Assembly (NCBI RefSeq): GCF_019565455.1
Contig: NZ_CP067377.1
Coordinates: forward strand, 2,176,001-2,240,000
DNA from: Flavobacterium oreochromis
GTDB lineage: Bacteria; Bacteroidota; Bacteroidia; Flavobacteriales; Flavobacteriaceae
Direction: 5' to 3'
DNA: 64,000 nt
The position numbers were made by a program, and so were the translations under genes. Under the pieces are notes generated by a model. The model was not told where the DNA came from. It was given only the letters and a program-made list of their open reading frames with translations, and searched no databases. How positions within the stretch are numbered: the stretch's first letter is position 1; every line of letters starts with the position of its first letter. Positions 29,026-38,055 of the stretch are shown piece after piece.

Positions 29026-29463
29026 TTAAAAATAGAATCGCAGTCTCGTTGTTAAATAATTATAGGTTGGAGTATCAATTTGAAGGTGCTCATAGCCTAA
29101 TGCAAAAAACATGTTTTTTAAGTGATATTTTCCTTTGATGTCAAAAAGTTTTGATAGGTTCGTTATTTATATGTTACTCTAAAGAATAGTGGAGTCGATG
29201 CTGAAGTTTTTAGTTACAAAGGCTTTCCTACTATAGCATAATATGAAAGGTAAAGGAAAAGATCTAAAAAATAAATTGTCACTTGCGTCGTTATAGTTAG
29301 TACGGCTTTGTTGATTAGGATTCGCTTGGGAAGTGTTTTGTGAATTGGTTTCCTTCTTGTTTAGTTCTTGCTTAGATTGATTTATTTTTTGACTAAATCC
29401 GTTAAAACAAAATAAAATGATGAATAAGTAAAGAAAATTGAAGTACTGTTCTTTAGATTGCAT
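29026..29463 (-). pseudogene. Remnant of a secreted outer-membrane protein
   Basis: The 5' part (29463 downward) has a signal peptide-like start, FNFLYLFIILFCFNGFSQ, followed by a polar stretch (SKQELNKKETNSQNTSQA) and a few aromatic-rich residues before a stop at 29179. A second frame at 29026-29135 encodes YHLKNMFFALGYEHLQID and ends TTRLRFYF, a typical last beta-strand with a terminal phenylalanine. The stretch between is too short for a barrel. I infer an internally deleted beta-barrel gene; the exact family is not recognisable. Confidence 0.45.
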
Positions 29464-29627
29464 GGCTTTTCTATTATGTTGCTAAAATAAGGTATTTTTG
29501 ATTTAGCATTCCAGTAATAGCCCCTTCTTTTTATTGCTTGGAATTTACTTTTGTTTTTATAAAATAAAGTTGCAATTTTGATTTTATAAAAATCGGATCG
29601 AAAGTTCCTGAGGTAATATGGAGTAAA

Positions 29628-29885
29628 ATGAGGGCTTTTATTAAAGAAATCAAACAAATTCTTTCACAAGCAAGACAAAAAAACTATCAGGCAATTAATA
29701 CTGCTACGATAGAGGTTTACCGTGATATTGATAGAAAAATAGTAGAAAAAGAACAAAACGGAAAAGAAAATAATAAAAGGATTTTCGTAGAAAATTCCAA
29801 TGAATTTAGTAATGGTTTTTCGGAAAGGAATATTAGAAATTTTATACATTTTTATTTTACATTTCCAGAGATAGAGATTTCGTAG
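29628..29885 (+). pseudogene. N-terminal remnant of a DUF1016/YhcG-type PDDEXK nuclease
   Basis: 85 codons read MRAFIKEIKQILSQARQKNY, then AINTATIEVYRDIDRKIVEK and GFSERNIRNFIHFYFTFPE. This follows the DUF1016 N-terminal pattern (regularly ...VNxxMVxxYWxIGxxIVEEEQxGK...GFSxRNLxxMRxFY), with several conserved residues altered and the middle shortened. The C-terminal PDDEXK nuclease half is completely missing; a stop comes at 29885 and the glycosyltransferase starts 52 bp later. It is best read as a decayed gene. DUF1016 proteins occur near restriction and mobile loci, so this may mark an old insertion. Confidence 0.6.
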
Positions 29886-29936
29886 ATACTGTCTGTCAAA
29901 TTGAATTAATCTCATTTTCAAATTTACTCATTAAAA

Positions 29937-31098
29937 ATGCAACTCTCCGTAATCATTCTCAACTACAACGTCCGCTATTTTTTAGAAACCTGCGTGTTAA
30001 GTGTTGAAAAAGCACTTCAAGGAATTGATGGAGAAATTATTGTGATTGATAATAATTCATCAGATGATAGCTGTGCGATGATGAAAGTTAAGTTTCCTGA
30101 GGTGAAACTGATTGAAAATAAAGAAAATTATGGTTTTCCTAAAGGGAATAATATAGGAGTTGCCCAGGCTAAAGGAGAATATATTTGTATACTAAACCCT
30201 GATACCATTGTCGCGGAAGATACTTTTCGAAAAGTCATTGCGAGGCACGAAGTAATCTCTTTTAAAATAGGTATAATAGGTTGCAAACTCATTGATGGCA
30301 CTGGTAACTTTCTGCCTGAGTGTAAACGAGGTGTACCCACGCCTTGGGTAGCCTTTACCAAAATATTTGGATTATATAAAATTTTCCCAAAAATAAAATG
30401 GTTCAATCAGTACTATGCGCAGCATTTAAGTACGAATCAATCTGGTGAAGTGGATATATTAGTGGGAGCGTTTATGCTAATGAAGCGTCATTTGTATTTG
30501 AAATTAGGAGGTTTTGATGAGGGGTGTTTTATGTATTCAGATGACATAGATTTGAGTTATTTAGTACTAAAAGAAGGTTTACAAAATTATTATTACCATG
30601 ATACGACTGTAATACACTATAAAGGAGAAAGTACTGCTCGAGATCAGAAGTATATTAAACGATTTAGTGATGCAATGCAGTTTTTTTATAATAAGCATTT
30701 TGGAAGAGCTCTTTTTTTAATTTTATAATGAAGTTAGGTGCTTTAGCATTTGCCTTATTTAAGAGTAAGCAACAAAAGCAAGTTTCCTATGATGTAGATG
30801 AATATGTTGTATATACCCTTAGTACGGAATTATGTGAAAAAGTTTCTAATTCTTTTCAAAAAAGAGTACTCAATTAACAGATATTAGTCAAAAACCGTTA
30901 TTTTCGCATGACACTCAAGTAAAAAAAAGAATAGAAATAATACTAGATAATAATAGTTTTTCTTTTAAAGAAATCATTGCTTTTTTAGAAAAAAATAAGA
31001 ATAGCGGTTTTACTTTTAAGATTCTTCCAATGAATTCTGATTTTATACTCGGAAGTAACAGTAGTAATGATAAAGGTGAAGTTTATTTGTTGAGGTAA
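29937..31098 (+). CDS. Glycosyltransferase family 2 (two frame breaks)
   Basis: About 387 residues. The GT-A domain is at the N-terminus: LSVIILNYNVRYFLETCVLS, IIVIDNNSSDDS, ENYGFPKGNNIGVAQAKGEY, and the nucleotide/metal segment CILNPDTIV. The acceptor part has GGFDEGCFMYSDDIDLSYL. Frame breaks at the T run near 30708-30715 (one T short) and the A run near 30862-30867 (one A short); repair adds a 130-residue C-terminal region ending KGEVYLLR with a stop at 31096-31098. Family members build cell-surface polysaccharides or glycolipids. It is directly upstream of the E2 gene, as in other Flavobacterium genomes. Confidence 0.85.
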
Positions 31099-31136
31099 AA
31101 ATTGTATTAAACGAAATTATTAATCAAAATAATTAT

Positions 31137-31144
31137 TAATTTTG
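31137..31144 (+). promoter_or_regulatory. Bacteroidetes -7 promoter element upstream of the E2 gene
   Basis: TAATTTTG fits TAnnTTTG and lies 37 bp before the ATG at 31182. No TTG is seen at the expected 17-23 bp upstream, so this is a partial promoter match. Confidence 0.4.
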
Positions 31145-31181
31145 CAATCCAAATAAGAAAACACAACTTTAGTTTAAAAAT

Positions 31182-32491
31182 ATGGCAAGGTTTGAATTGA
31201 AATTGCCCAAAATGGGTGAGAGTGTTGCGGAAGCAACTGTGACCAATTGGTTAAAAAATGTGGGAGACCACATTGAAATGGATGAGGCAGTGCTTGAAAT
31301 AGCTACAGATAAAGTAGATAGCGAAGTGCCAAGTGAAGTAGCGGGAACGTTAGTTGAAATTTTATTTCAAAAAGACGATGTGGTACAAGTAGGTCAAACA
31401 ATTGCTATTATTGAAACAGAAGGAGGTATAGTAGTGGAGTCAGCTCCTAAAGTAGAGGTTAAAGTAGAAAATATTCCTGTTTCTGAGGTTGCTAAAACCG
31501 TGGAAGTTGCTAAAGATACTGTAGCTTCAGTTGATTTTTCATCTTCGGATAAATTTTTCTCTCCACTTGTGAAAAATATCGCTAAAGAAGAAGGTATTTC
31601 GTTAATGGAACTTGAATCTATTCAAGGAACGGGTAAGGATGGAAGAGTAAATAAAGACGATATTTTAAATTATATTAAAAACAGAGGTAGTCAGTCAGTT
31701 TCTACTCCAGTAGCGCAAGCAGCTAAGACAGCTCCTGTTGTGTCATCGTCAGTAAGTCAAGCAGTTCCTGTTTCAGTAAATGGGCAAGATGAGATTGTAG
31801 AAATGGATAGAATGCGTAAGCTGATTTCTAAATATATGGTAGAGTCAGTACAGACTTCAGCTCACGTACAATCATTTATAGAGGTAGATGTGACTAATAT
31901 TGTAAAATGGAGAGATAAAGTTAAAAATGCTTTTGAGAAACGCGAAGGTGAAAAGTTAACTTTTACTCCAATTTTTATGGAAGCTGTAGCTAAAGCATTA
32001 CGCGATTTTCCTGGTATGAATATTTCGGTAGATGGTGATTATATTATTAAAAAGAAAAATATTAATTTAGGAATGGCAGCAGCTTTACCTAATGGTAATT
32101 TAATTGTTCCTGTAATTAAAAATGCAGACCAATTAAATTTAGTGGGTATGGCAAAAGCAGTAAATGATTTAGGGAATCGTGCAAAAGCAGGAAAATTAAA
32201 ACCAGATGATACACAAGGAGGAACCTATACTGTAACTAATGTAGGATCTTTTGGTTCTGTTTTTGGAACACCTATCATTAATCAGCCACAAGTAGGTATT
32301 TTAGCATTAGGAGCTATTCGTAAAGTACCAGCAGTTATTGAAACTCCAGAAGGTGATTTTATAGGTATCCGTCAAAAATGTTCCTTTCACATTCGTACGA
32401 TCATAGAGTAGTAGATGGTGCGTTAGGAGGTACATTTGTAAAACGTGTGGCAGATATCTTGGAAGCTTGGGATATTAATAGAGAAATATAA
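31182..32491 (+). CDS. 2-oxo acid dehydrogenase E2 component, dihydrolipoamide acyltransferase (one frame break)
   Basis: About 436 residues. Lipoyl domain at residues 1-75 with the lipoylated lysine in EIATDKVDSEVPS. The peripheral subunit-binding domain is around residues 125-165 (SPLVKNIAKEEGISLMELES; GRVNKDDIL). An alanine/proline-rich linker precedes the catalytic acyltransferase domain (TPIFMEAVAKAL to the end). The catalytic histidine motif DHRVVDGALGG appears only after repair of the A run 32374-32378 (one base missing). A C-terminal VADILEAWDI follows. It could serve the branched-chain or 2-oxoglutarate complex; no E1 or E3 gene is in the window. Confidence 0.9.
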
Positions 32492-32548
32492 TTCTTAGAT
32501 AGAGAACAGAAATTAAAAATCCAAATATGAAAACTTATTTGGATTTTT

Positions 32549-32582
32549 TTGTTTTATTAGATTTTTTAGATTTATATCTTTG
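32549..32582 (+). promoter_or_regulatory. Flavobacterial promoter of the exonuclease gene
   Basis: TTG at 32549-32551, then 23 bp, then TATCTTTG at 32575-32582. This matches the Bacteroidetes TTG-N17-23-TAnnTTTG promoter pattern. The ATG at 32606 lies 24 bp after the -7 box. Confidence 0.6.
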
Positions 32583-32605
32583 TGATATTAACCAATAATA
32601 AATTA

Positions 32606-33379
32606 ATGGAGTTAAAATTAAATCGTCCGATTTGTTTTTTTGACTTAGAAACTACTGGGACAGATATTTCAAAAGATCGAATTGTTGAAATTTCAATAAT
32701 AAAAGTGTTTCCAAACGGAAATAAAGAGAGTAAAACATGGTTGGTAAATCCTACTATTCCTATTCCAGCGCAAGCTGCTGCTATTCACGGTATATCAGAT
32801 GAAAAAGTGGCCAATGAGCCTACTTTTGCAGAATTAGCTAATCAAGTGCATAATATGATTAAAGATTCTGATTTAGCAGGGTTTAATTCAGATCGTTTTG
32901 ATATCCCTTTGTTAGCTGAAGAATTATTGAGAGCTGGAGTTGATTTTGATATGAAAAATAGAGTTTCGGTAGATATACAGACTATTTTTCATAAAAAAGA
33001 AGAACGTACGTTAAGTGCAGCTTATAAATTTTATTGTAATCAAACTTTAGATAATGCTCACAGTGCTGAAGCGGATACGAATGCCACTTATGAAATTTTA
33101 AAAGCACAATTAGATCGTTATTCTGATTTAGAAAATGATATGAAAGTCTTGTCTGAATATACAACTCGAAAAAAATCAGTTGATTTTGCTGGTTTTATAG
33201 CTTTAAATGATAGAGGGCAAGAAATTTTTACTTTTGGGAAGCATAAAGGGGCTCTAGTAGAAGAAGTTTTTGATAGAGAGCCAGGGTATTTTGGATGGAT
33301 TCAAAATGCTGATTTTCCTCTCTATACTAAAAAGGTATTGACAGGAATTAAGTTAAGAAAGTTGAATACAAAACAGTAA
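32606..33379 (+). CDS. 3'-5' exonuclease, DnaQ/DEDD-type
   Basis: About 257 residues of the DnaQ-like exonuclease superfamily. ExoI CFFDLETTGTDISKDRIVEI, with the D and E metal ligands. ExoII region LAGFNSDRFDIPLLAEELL, and ExoIII HSAEADTNATYEILKAQL, with the catalytic H and D. A C-terminal extension contains FGKHKGALVEEVFDREPGYF, a small domain often attached to these exonucleases. The ATG at 32606 is preferred over a GTG 24 bp upstream that overlaps the -7 box. It may trim or proofread DNA or RNA. Intact. Confidence 0.88.
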   Translation: MELKLNRPICFFDLETTGTDISKDRIVEISIIKVFPNGNKESKTWLVNPTIPIPAQAAAIHGISDEKVANEPTFAELANQVHNMIKDSDLAGFNSDRFDIPLLAEELLRAGVDFDMKNRVSVDIQTIFHKKEERTLSAAYKFYCNQTLDNAHSAEADTNATYEILKAQLDRYSDLENDMKVLSEYTTRKKSVDFAGFIALNDRGQEIFTFGKHKGALVEEVFDREPGYFGWIQNADFPLYTKKVLTGIKLRKLNTKQ

Positions 33380-33380
33380 A

Positions 33381-33447
33381 TAGTGATTAGTGGTTAGTAA
33401 ATTGTAAAACTTTTTACTAATCACTAATTATTTTTTTACTAATCATT
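33381..33447. repeat. Intergenic hairpin of TAGTGATTAGT words
   Basis: Left arm TAGTGATTAGTGGTTAGTA (33381-33399). Right arm TTTACTAATCACTAATTA and a further TACTAATCATTA (33414-33447). It lies between the exonuclease stop and the FAH-family start, and the downstream arm ends in an A run directly before the ATG. Confidence 0.7.
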
Positions 33448-33453
33448 AAAAAA

Positions 33454-34065
33454 ATGAAAATAATCTGCATAGGTCGTAATTATATAGACCATATTACTGA
33501 ATTAAATAACGAGCGTCCTAATGAACCAGTTATTTTTATGAAGCCGGATACAGCTATTTTGCCAAAACAATTTCCTTTTGTTTTACCTGAATTTAGTAAT
33601 GATGTACATCATGAGGTTGAGGTTTTGGTTAAAATTAATAAAGTAGGTAAGTATATTGATTCTAAATTTGCTCATAAATATTATGATGAAATAGGATTAG
33701 GGATAGATTTTACTGCTCGTGATTTACAGATAAAATTAAAAGAAAAAGGTTTACCATGGGAAACAGCAAAGGCATTTGACGGTTCAGCGGTAATAGGTGA
33801 CTTTTTATCGAAAAAAGATTTTAGTTCGTTAGAAAATATTAACTTTGAATTAAGAAATAACTCACAAGTTGTTCAGCAAGGTAATACAAATCAGATGTTG
33901 TGGAAAATAGATGAAATCATTGCATATGTTTCGCAATATTTTACTTTAAAAACAGGTGATGTTATTTTTACAGGAACTCCTGCAGGAGTAGCAAAGGTAA
34001 GTCCAAATGATGTTTTGGAAGGATATTTAGAAAATAAACAACTATTTAAGATTCAAGTTAAATAA
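33454..34065 (+). CDS. Fumarylacetoacetate hydrolase (FAH) family protein
   Basis: A 203-residue cytoplasmic metal-dependent hydrolase or decarboxylase. The first motif is KIICIGRNYIDHITEL. Metal-binding acid residues sit in VHHEVEVLVKI, and the conserved catalytic segment is GLGIDFTARDLQIKLKEKG (D). The terminal motif is VIFTGTPAGVAKV. It is shorter than fumarylacetoacetase and most like 2-hydroxyhepta-dienedioate isomerase, acylpyruvase or oxaloacetate decarboxylase relatives; substrate unknown. Its stop overlaps the start of the Hpt gene by one base (TAATG), implying translational coupling. Confidence 0.88.
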   Translation: MKIICIGRNYIDHITELNNERPNEPVIFMKPDTAILPKQFPFVLPEFSNDVHHEVEVLVKINKVGKYIDSKFAHKYYDEIGLGIDFTARDLQIKLKEKGLPWETAKAFDGSAVIGDFLSKKDFSSLENINFELRNNSQVVQQGNTNQMLWKIDEIIAYVSQYFTLKTGDVIFTGTPAGVAKVSPNDVLEGYLENKQLFKIQVK

Positions 34066-34409
34066 TGGCAATTCATTACAATTTAGCAAAAGTATATGCA
34101 ATTTCCGATGATGATGAAGATTTTGTACGTCAGATAATTACTCTTTTTGTAGAAGAAGTTCCAGTAGATGTAAAACAAATGAAAGAGGGGATTAATGATA
34201 AAGATTATGTCAAAGCATATGGTTTTGCTCATAAAACAAAACCTACTTTAGATTTGTTAGGAATGGATGCAGCTAAAGAAGAAATTCTACAAATTGAACA
34301 ATGGACAAGAGATAAAGGGAAAAAGAAAGAAATTAAAGAAGTTTATAAAAGTTTAAAGACTAGAATAAATGCAGCTTTAGAAGAAGTAAAAAAAGATTTT
34401 AACTTGTAA
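34065..34409 (+). CDS. Hpt domain-containing phosphotransfer protein
   Basis: A 114-residue helical protein with the HPt phospho-histidine in YGFAHKTKPTLDLLGM (residues about 52-67). Helices rich in E and K make up the four-helix bundle. It would shuttle phosphate between a hybrid histidine kinase and a response regulator in the cytoplasm; the partners are not in this gene group. It starts in overlap with the FAH-family stop and is followed by a 100-bp gap and cinA. Intact. Confidence 0.85.
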   Translation: MAIHYNLAKVYAISDDDEDFVRQIITLFVEEVPVDVKQMKEGINDKDYVKAYGFAHKTKPTLDLLGMDAAKEEILQIEQWTRDKGKKKEIKEVYKSLKTRINAALEEVKKDFNL

Positions 34410-34510
34410 TAGAAAATTACTAGATTAAGAGTGAGGATTAGAAGGTGTTTTGGCAGTGTCAGAATCTTTTGATCCTTACTTTTTTGTGGTAAAATATATA
34501 AATAAAAGAG

Positions 34511-35761
34511 ATGAGAGCTGCTATTGTAACTATAGGAGATGAGATATTAATTGGACAAATTACAGATACAAATTCTGCTTATATAGCAAAATCTTTAGAT
34601 AAAATAGGAATTCAAACAATAGAAATGCTTTCTATATCAGATGATAAAGAGCATATTTTAAAAACACTTTCTTATTTACAAGATCAAGTAGAAATAGTAG
34701 TAATAACAGGAGGTTTAGGTCCTACTAAAGATGATATTACAAAAAAAACGTTATGTCAGTATTTAGATGATGTTTTAGTTTATGATCAAGATGTGTTAGC
34801 TCATGTAACGACTTTGATCGAAAATTATTTTAAGAGACCTATAACGCAATTAAATAAAGATCAGGCATTGATTCCGTCTAACTCTAAAGTTTTATTTAAT
34901 CAAGTAGGAACAGCTCCAGGAATGTGGATGGAGAAGGGTAAGACAGTGTTTGTTTCTTTGCCAGGAGTGCCTTATGAAATGAAACACTTAATAGATCATG
35001 AAGTAGTACCGCGTCTAGTAGAAAAATTTGATCGTCCCTATATTTATCATCAAACGCTGATGACTTATGGTGTAGGTGAAAGTCTCTTAGCAGAACGAAT
35101 TGAGGAGTGGGAGAGCGGATTGCCTGATTTTATAAAGTTAGCGTATTTACCCAGTCCTTTTCAAGTAAAGCTTAGGTTGACAGCTAGAGGTAATAATGAA
35201 CAGTTTTTAAAGCAAAAAGTGGCTTTAGAAATAGAAAAAGTAAAACCTCTTATACAAGACTGTCTAGTAGGGTTAGACGAAGGGGAAACGATTGAATTTG
35301 TATTGGGTAAATTATTGACTCAAAAAAAAATGACCCTTTCAGTAGCCGAAAGTTGTACTGGAGGAAAGATGGCATCTTTGTTAACTGCTGTTTCAGGGGC
35401 TTCTGTATATTTTAAAGGAGGTATTGTAAGTTATGCTACAGAAATTAAAGAAGAATTATTAAAAATAGATAAAGAACTTATAAAAGAATGTTCAGTTGTA
35501 AGTGAACAAGTGGCAGAAATGATGGCAAAAAATGTAAAAGAACTTTTAAAAACAGATTTTGCAATTGCTACAACGGGAAATGCAGGCCCTTCTAAAGGAG
35601 AGTCAGATGCTGAGGTAGGGACGGTATATGTTGCAATAGCAACACCTAAAAATGTTTTAGTAGAGAAATGTGAGTTAGGTCAGCCAAGAGAAAAAGTTAT
35701 AGAAAGAGCTGTAAATAAGGGCTTTGAAATGTTGTATAAAGAAATTTTAAAAAATTACTAA
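34511..35761 (+). CDS. cinA: CinA family nicotinamide-nucleotide amidase / competence-damage protein
   Basis: A 416-residue two-domain protein. The N-terminal MoCF-like domain has [20 protein letters not shown] and [14 protein letters not shown], plus [14 protein letters not shown]. The C-terminal amidase domain has [37 protein letters not shown], and the nucleotide/Ser-Thr region [21 protein letters not shown]. It removes the amide from NMN in pyridine nucleotide recycling, and in some bacteria is linked to competence. Intact, complete length. Confidence 0.92.
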   Translation: MRAAIVTIGDEILIGQITDTNSAYIAKSLDKIGIQTIEMLSISDDKEHILKTLSYLQDQVEIVVITGGLGPTKDDITKKTLCQYLDDVLVYDQDVLAHVTTLIENYFKRPITQLNKDQALIPSNSKVLFNQVGTAPGMWMEKGKTVFVSLPGVPYEMKHLIDHEVVPRLVEKFDRPYIYHQTLMTYGVGESLLAERIEEWESGLPDFIKLAYLPSPFQVKLRLTARGNNEQFLKQKVALEIEKVKPLIQDCLVGLDEGETIEFVLGKLLTQKKMTLSVAESCTGGKMASLLTAVSGASVYFKGGIVSYATEIKEELLKIDKELIKECSVVSEQVAEMMAKNVKELLKTDFAIATTGNAGPSKGESDAEVGTVYVAIATPKNVLVEKCELGQPREKVIERAVNKGFEMLYKEILKNY

Positions 35762-35767
35762 AATAGT

Positions 35768-35798
35768 TTGTGTAATCGTTTTATTTTTTGTTACTTTG
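35768..35798 (+). promoter_or_regulatory. Promoter of the rpmB-rpmG-DUF4295 operon
   Basis: TTG at 35768-35770, 20 bp, then TTACTTTG at 35791-35798, one mismatch from TAnnTTTG. The transcript would start near 35805, about 30 bp before the rpmB ATG. Confidence 0.5.
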
Positions 35799-35834
35799 CA
35801 CCCTGATTTTGAATAACGATAAAACATAAGTATA

Positions 35835-36071
35835 ATGTCAAGAGTTTGTGACCTTACAGGAAAAAGAGCGATGGTAGGAAACAACGTTTCTCACGCTATG
35901 AACAAGACAAAGAGAAAATTCTCTGTAAACTTGATTAAAAAACGTTTTTACCTTCCTGAAGAAGATAGATGGATTACTTTAAGAGTAGCCGCTTCTACAA
36001 TTAAAACAATTAATAAAAACGGAATTTCAGCTGTGTTAAAACAAGCACAAGCTAATGGATTAATAAAATAA
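35835..36071 (+). CDS. rpmB: 50S ribosomal protein L28
   Basis: A 78-residue intact L28. It starts [20 protein letters not shown], with a basic middle ([19 protein letters not shown]) and the usual [16 protein letters not shown] end. It is the first gene of the conserved Bacteroidetes rpmB-rpmG-DUF4295-ftsY set and encodes part of the large ribosomal subunit. Confidence 0.97.
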   Translation: MSRVCDLTGKRAMVGNNVSHAMNKTKRKFSVNLIKKRFYLPEEDRWITLRVAASTIKTINKNGISAVLKQAQANGLIK

Positions 36072-36101
36072 TCTATTCCTAATATTTAAATATACTTTAA
36101 G

Positions 36102-36284
36102 ATGGCAAAGAAAGGTAATAGAATTCAGGTAATTTTAGAATGTACTGAGCATAAGACTTCTGGTGTACCAGGAACTTCTCGTTACATTACTACTAAAAAT
36201 AAAAAGAACACTCCAGATAGATTAGAAATTAAAAAATTCAATCCTATCTTGAAAAGAGTGACTGTTCATAAAGAGATTAAATAA
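36102..36284 (+). CDS. rpmG: 50S ribosomal protein L33
   Basis: A 60-residue intact L33: [40 protein letters not shown], then [15 protein letters not shown]. The zinc cysteine pairs of the C+ form are absent, so it is a zinc-independent (C-) L33. It lies 30 bp behind rpmB. Confidence 0.97.
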
Positions 36285-36330
36285 TTTAGAGATTTTTATC
36301 AGTAAAAATTTCAATTAAAAAATGTAAGTC

Positions 36331-36483
36331 ATGGCAAAGAAAACCGTTGCAACCCTACAGACAGCATCTAAGAGATTATCAAAAGCTATTAAAATGGTAA
36401 AATCTCCTAAAACTGGTGCTTATACTTTTGTTGAGGCTATCATGTCTCCTGAAGAAGTTGATGAATTTCTTAAAAAGAAATAA
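36331..36483 (+). CDS. DUF4295 domain-containing small protein
   Basis: A 50-residue basic protein: MAKKTVATLQTASKRLSKAI, then KMVKSPKTGAYTFVEAIMSP. It is the conserved short gene that follows rpmG in Bacteroidetes; the family may be ribosome-associated but has no proven function. It is too short for a routine ORF cut-off but is firmly supported by position and sequence. Confidence 0.92.
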   Translation: MAKKTVATLQTASKRLSKAIKMVKSPKTGAYTFVEAIMSPEEVDEFLKKK

Positions 36484-36506
36484 TTTTATCTATTCAATAT
36501 AAACAA

Positions 36507-36535
36507 AGCTGCTTCTTTCTTGAAGTGGCTTTTTT
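36507..36535 (+). terminator. Terminator after the rpmB-rpmG-DUF4295 operon
   Basis: Stem AGCTGCTTC/GAAGTGGCT with two GU pairs and a six-base loop, followed by a T run. Confidence 0.65.
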
Positions 36536-36740
36536 ATTTTATATTTGCTTAAAAAAATATAAACAACAAAGTAGATGAAAAGTTTTATTAAAAAAATTAG
36601 CGAAGTGTAATTAGTTGATTATAAGTTTTTTGTTATGTGTTGAGTTATATTAAAATTTTATCTTACAAAATTTTATAGTTTTGTTGTTTTTGATTTATTC
36701 AATTAATAGGTCATTGGTGTAAATTGTAAATCATATATAA

Positions 36741-37692
36741 ATGAATTTCTTTAAAAAATTTTTCTTCAGAAAAAAAAGAAACACTTGATAAAGGATTAGA
36801 AAAATCAAGTACTTCTTTCTTGTCTAAACTAACAAAAGCTGTTGCAGGTAAATCAAAAGTAGATGATGATGTCTTAGATAATTTAGAAGAAGTTTTGGTT
36901 ACTTCTGATGTAGGAGTAAATACAACTTTAAAAATTATAGAACGTATTGAGTCACGTGTAGCTCGTGATAAATACTTAGGTACAGAAGAGCTTAATAAAA
37001 TACTAAGAGAAGAAATAGCTTCTCTTTTGTCAGAAACTAATTCAGGTGAAGAGACTGATTTTGTTATTCCTGTTAATAAAAAACCGTATGTGATTATGGT
37101 TGTAGGGGTAAATGGAGTAGGTAAAACCACAACTATAGGGAAATTAGCGAATCAGTTTAAAAATGCAGGCTATAAAGTGGTATTAGGAGCGGCAGATACA
37201 TTTCGTGCAGCAGCAATTGACCAGTTACAAATCTGGGCAGATAGAGTAGGTATTCCTATTGTAAAACAACAAATGGGTAGTGATCCTGCATCTGTGGCAT
37301 TTGATACATTACAAAGTGCTGTTGCTCAAGATGCGGATATAGTAATTATAGATACAGCAGGACGTTTGCATAATAAAGTAGGTTTGATGAATGAACTTTC
37401 AAAAGTAAAACGAGTAATGCAGAAAGTGGTAGAAGATGCACCTCATGATGTATTATTAGTGTTAGATGGTTCTACTGGACAAAATGCTTTTGAACAAGCT
37501 AAAGAATTTACCGCAGCAACTGAAGTAACCTGTCTAGCGGTAACAAAACTAGATGGTACTGCTAAAGGAGGAGTTGTGATTGGTATCTCAGATCAATTTC
37601 AAATTCCAGTTAAATATATTGGAGTAGGTGAAGGAATTAATGATCTTCAAGTGTTTAATAAATTTGAGTTTGTAGACTCTTTCTTTAAATAA
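36741..37692 (+). CDS. ftsY: Signal recognition particle receptor FtsY (one frame break)
   Basis: About 316 residues. A short basic N-terminus is followed by the N domain (KLTKAVAGKSKVDDDVLDNL; DVGVNTTLKIIERI). The G domain has GVNGVGKTTTIGKLA (P loop), AADTFRAAAIDQL, DTAGRLHNK, TKLDGTAKGG and GVGEGINDLQVF. Near 36753-36763 the A/T run AAAAAATTTTT carries one base too many, so the frame of the ATG at 36741 (MNFFKK...) must lose one base to give SSEKKETLDKGLEK. It is separated from the DUF4295 gene by 260 bp with its own upstream signals. FtsY docks the SRP-ribosome complex at SecYEG. Confidence 0.93.
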
Positions 37693-37693
37693 T

Positions 37694-37852
37694 ATGCAAA
37701 ATTTTAAAGCGTTTCATTTCTTTCTTTTTGGAACATCAGCCCTTTTAGTAGCTCAGTATACTAAGGATGTAAGGATTTCCTTATTATTTTATACTGTAGC
37801 TTTAATACTATATATTTTAGCCTTAGTGAAATTTTATAAAGAAAAAAAATAA
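37694..37852 (+). CDS. Small membrane protein (52 residues)
   Basis: ATG at 37694, stop 37850-37852. Residues read MQNFKAFHFFLFGTSALLV, then two hydrophobic helices separated by QYTKDVRIS and ending LVKFYKEKK. The ORF begins 2 bp after the ftsY stop and is followed by a terminator, so it is probably translated from the ftsY mRNA. Family unknown to me; a two-helix inner-membrane protein by appearance. Confidence 0.6.
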   Translation: MQNFKAFHFFLFGTSALLVAQYTKDVRISLLFYTVALILYILALVKFYKEKK

Positions 37853-37861
37853 CTAAAAAAC

Positions 37862-37897
37862 AAAAAAAAAAGCTGAACTTAATATTCAGCTTTTTTA
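37862..37897 (+). terminator. Terminator after ftsY and the small membrane gene
   Basis: Stem AGCTGAA/TTCAGCT with a six-base loop; A run before and T run after. Confidence 0.85.
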
Positions 37898-38055
37898 ATT
37901 TTATTATCCTAAAAACTTAAATGTTTTTAATTACCTTTTTAGAAAAGAATTAATAAAATAAATAATTTATATTTATAAATGTATTGAAAACTGTAATTTG
38001 GGTTACTTTTATTACATTTAAAAATCATTATTTTTGATCTCTAAAAATTAATATT

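Noticed and set aside
29382..29921. Minus-strand frames of 85-91 codons in the remnant region
   Set aside because: Composition is simple AT-rich sequence without motifs, and they oppose the better supported DUF1016-like frame.
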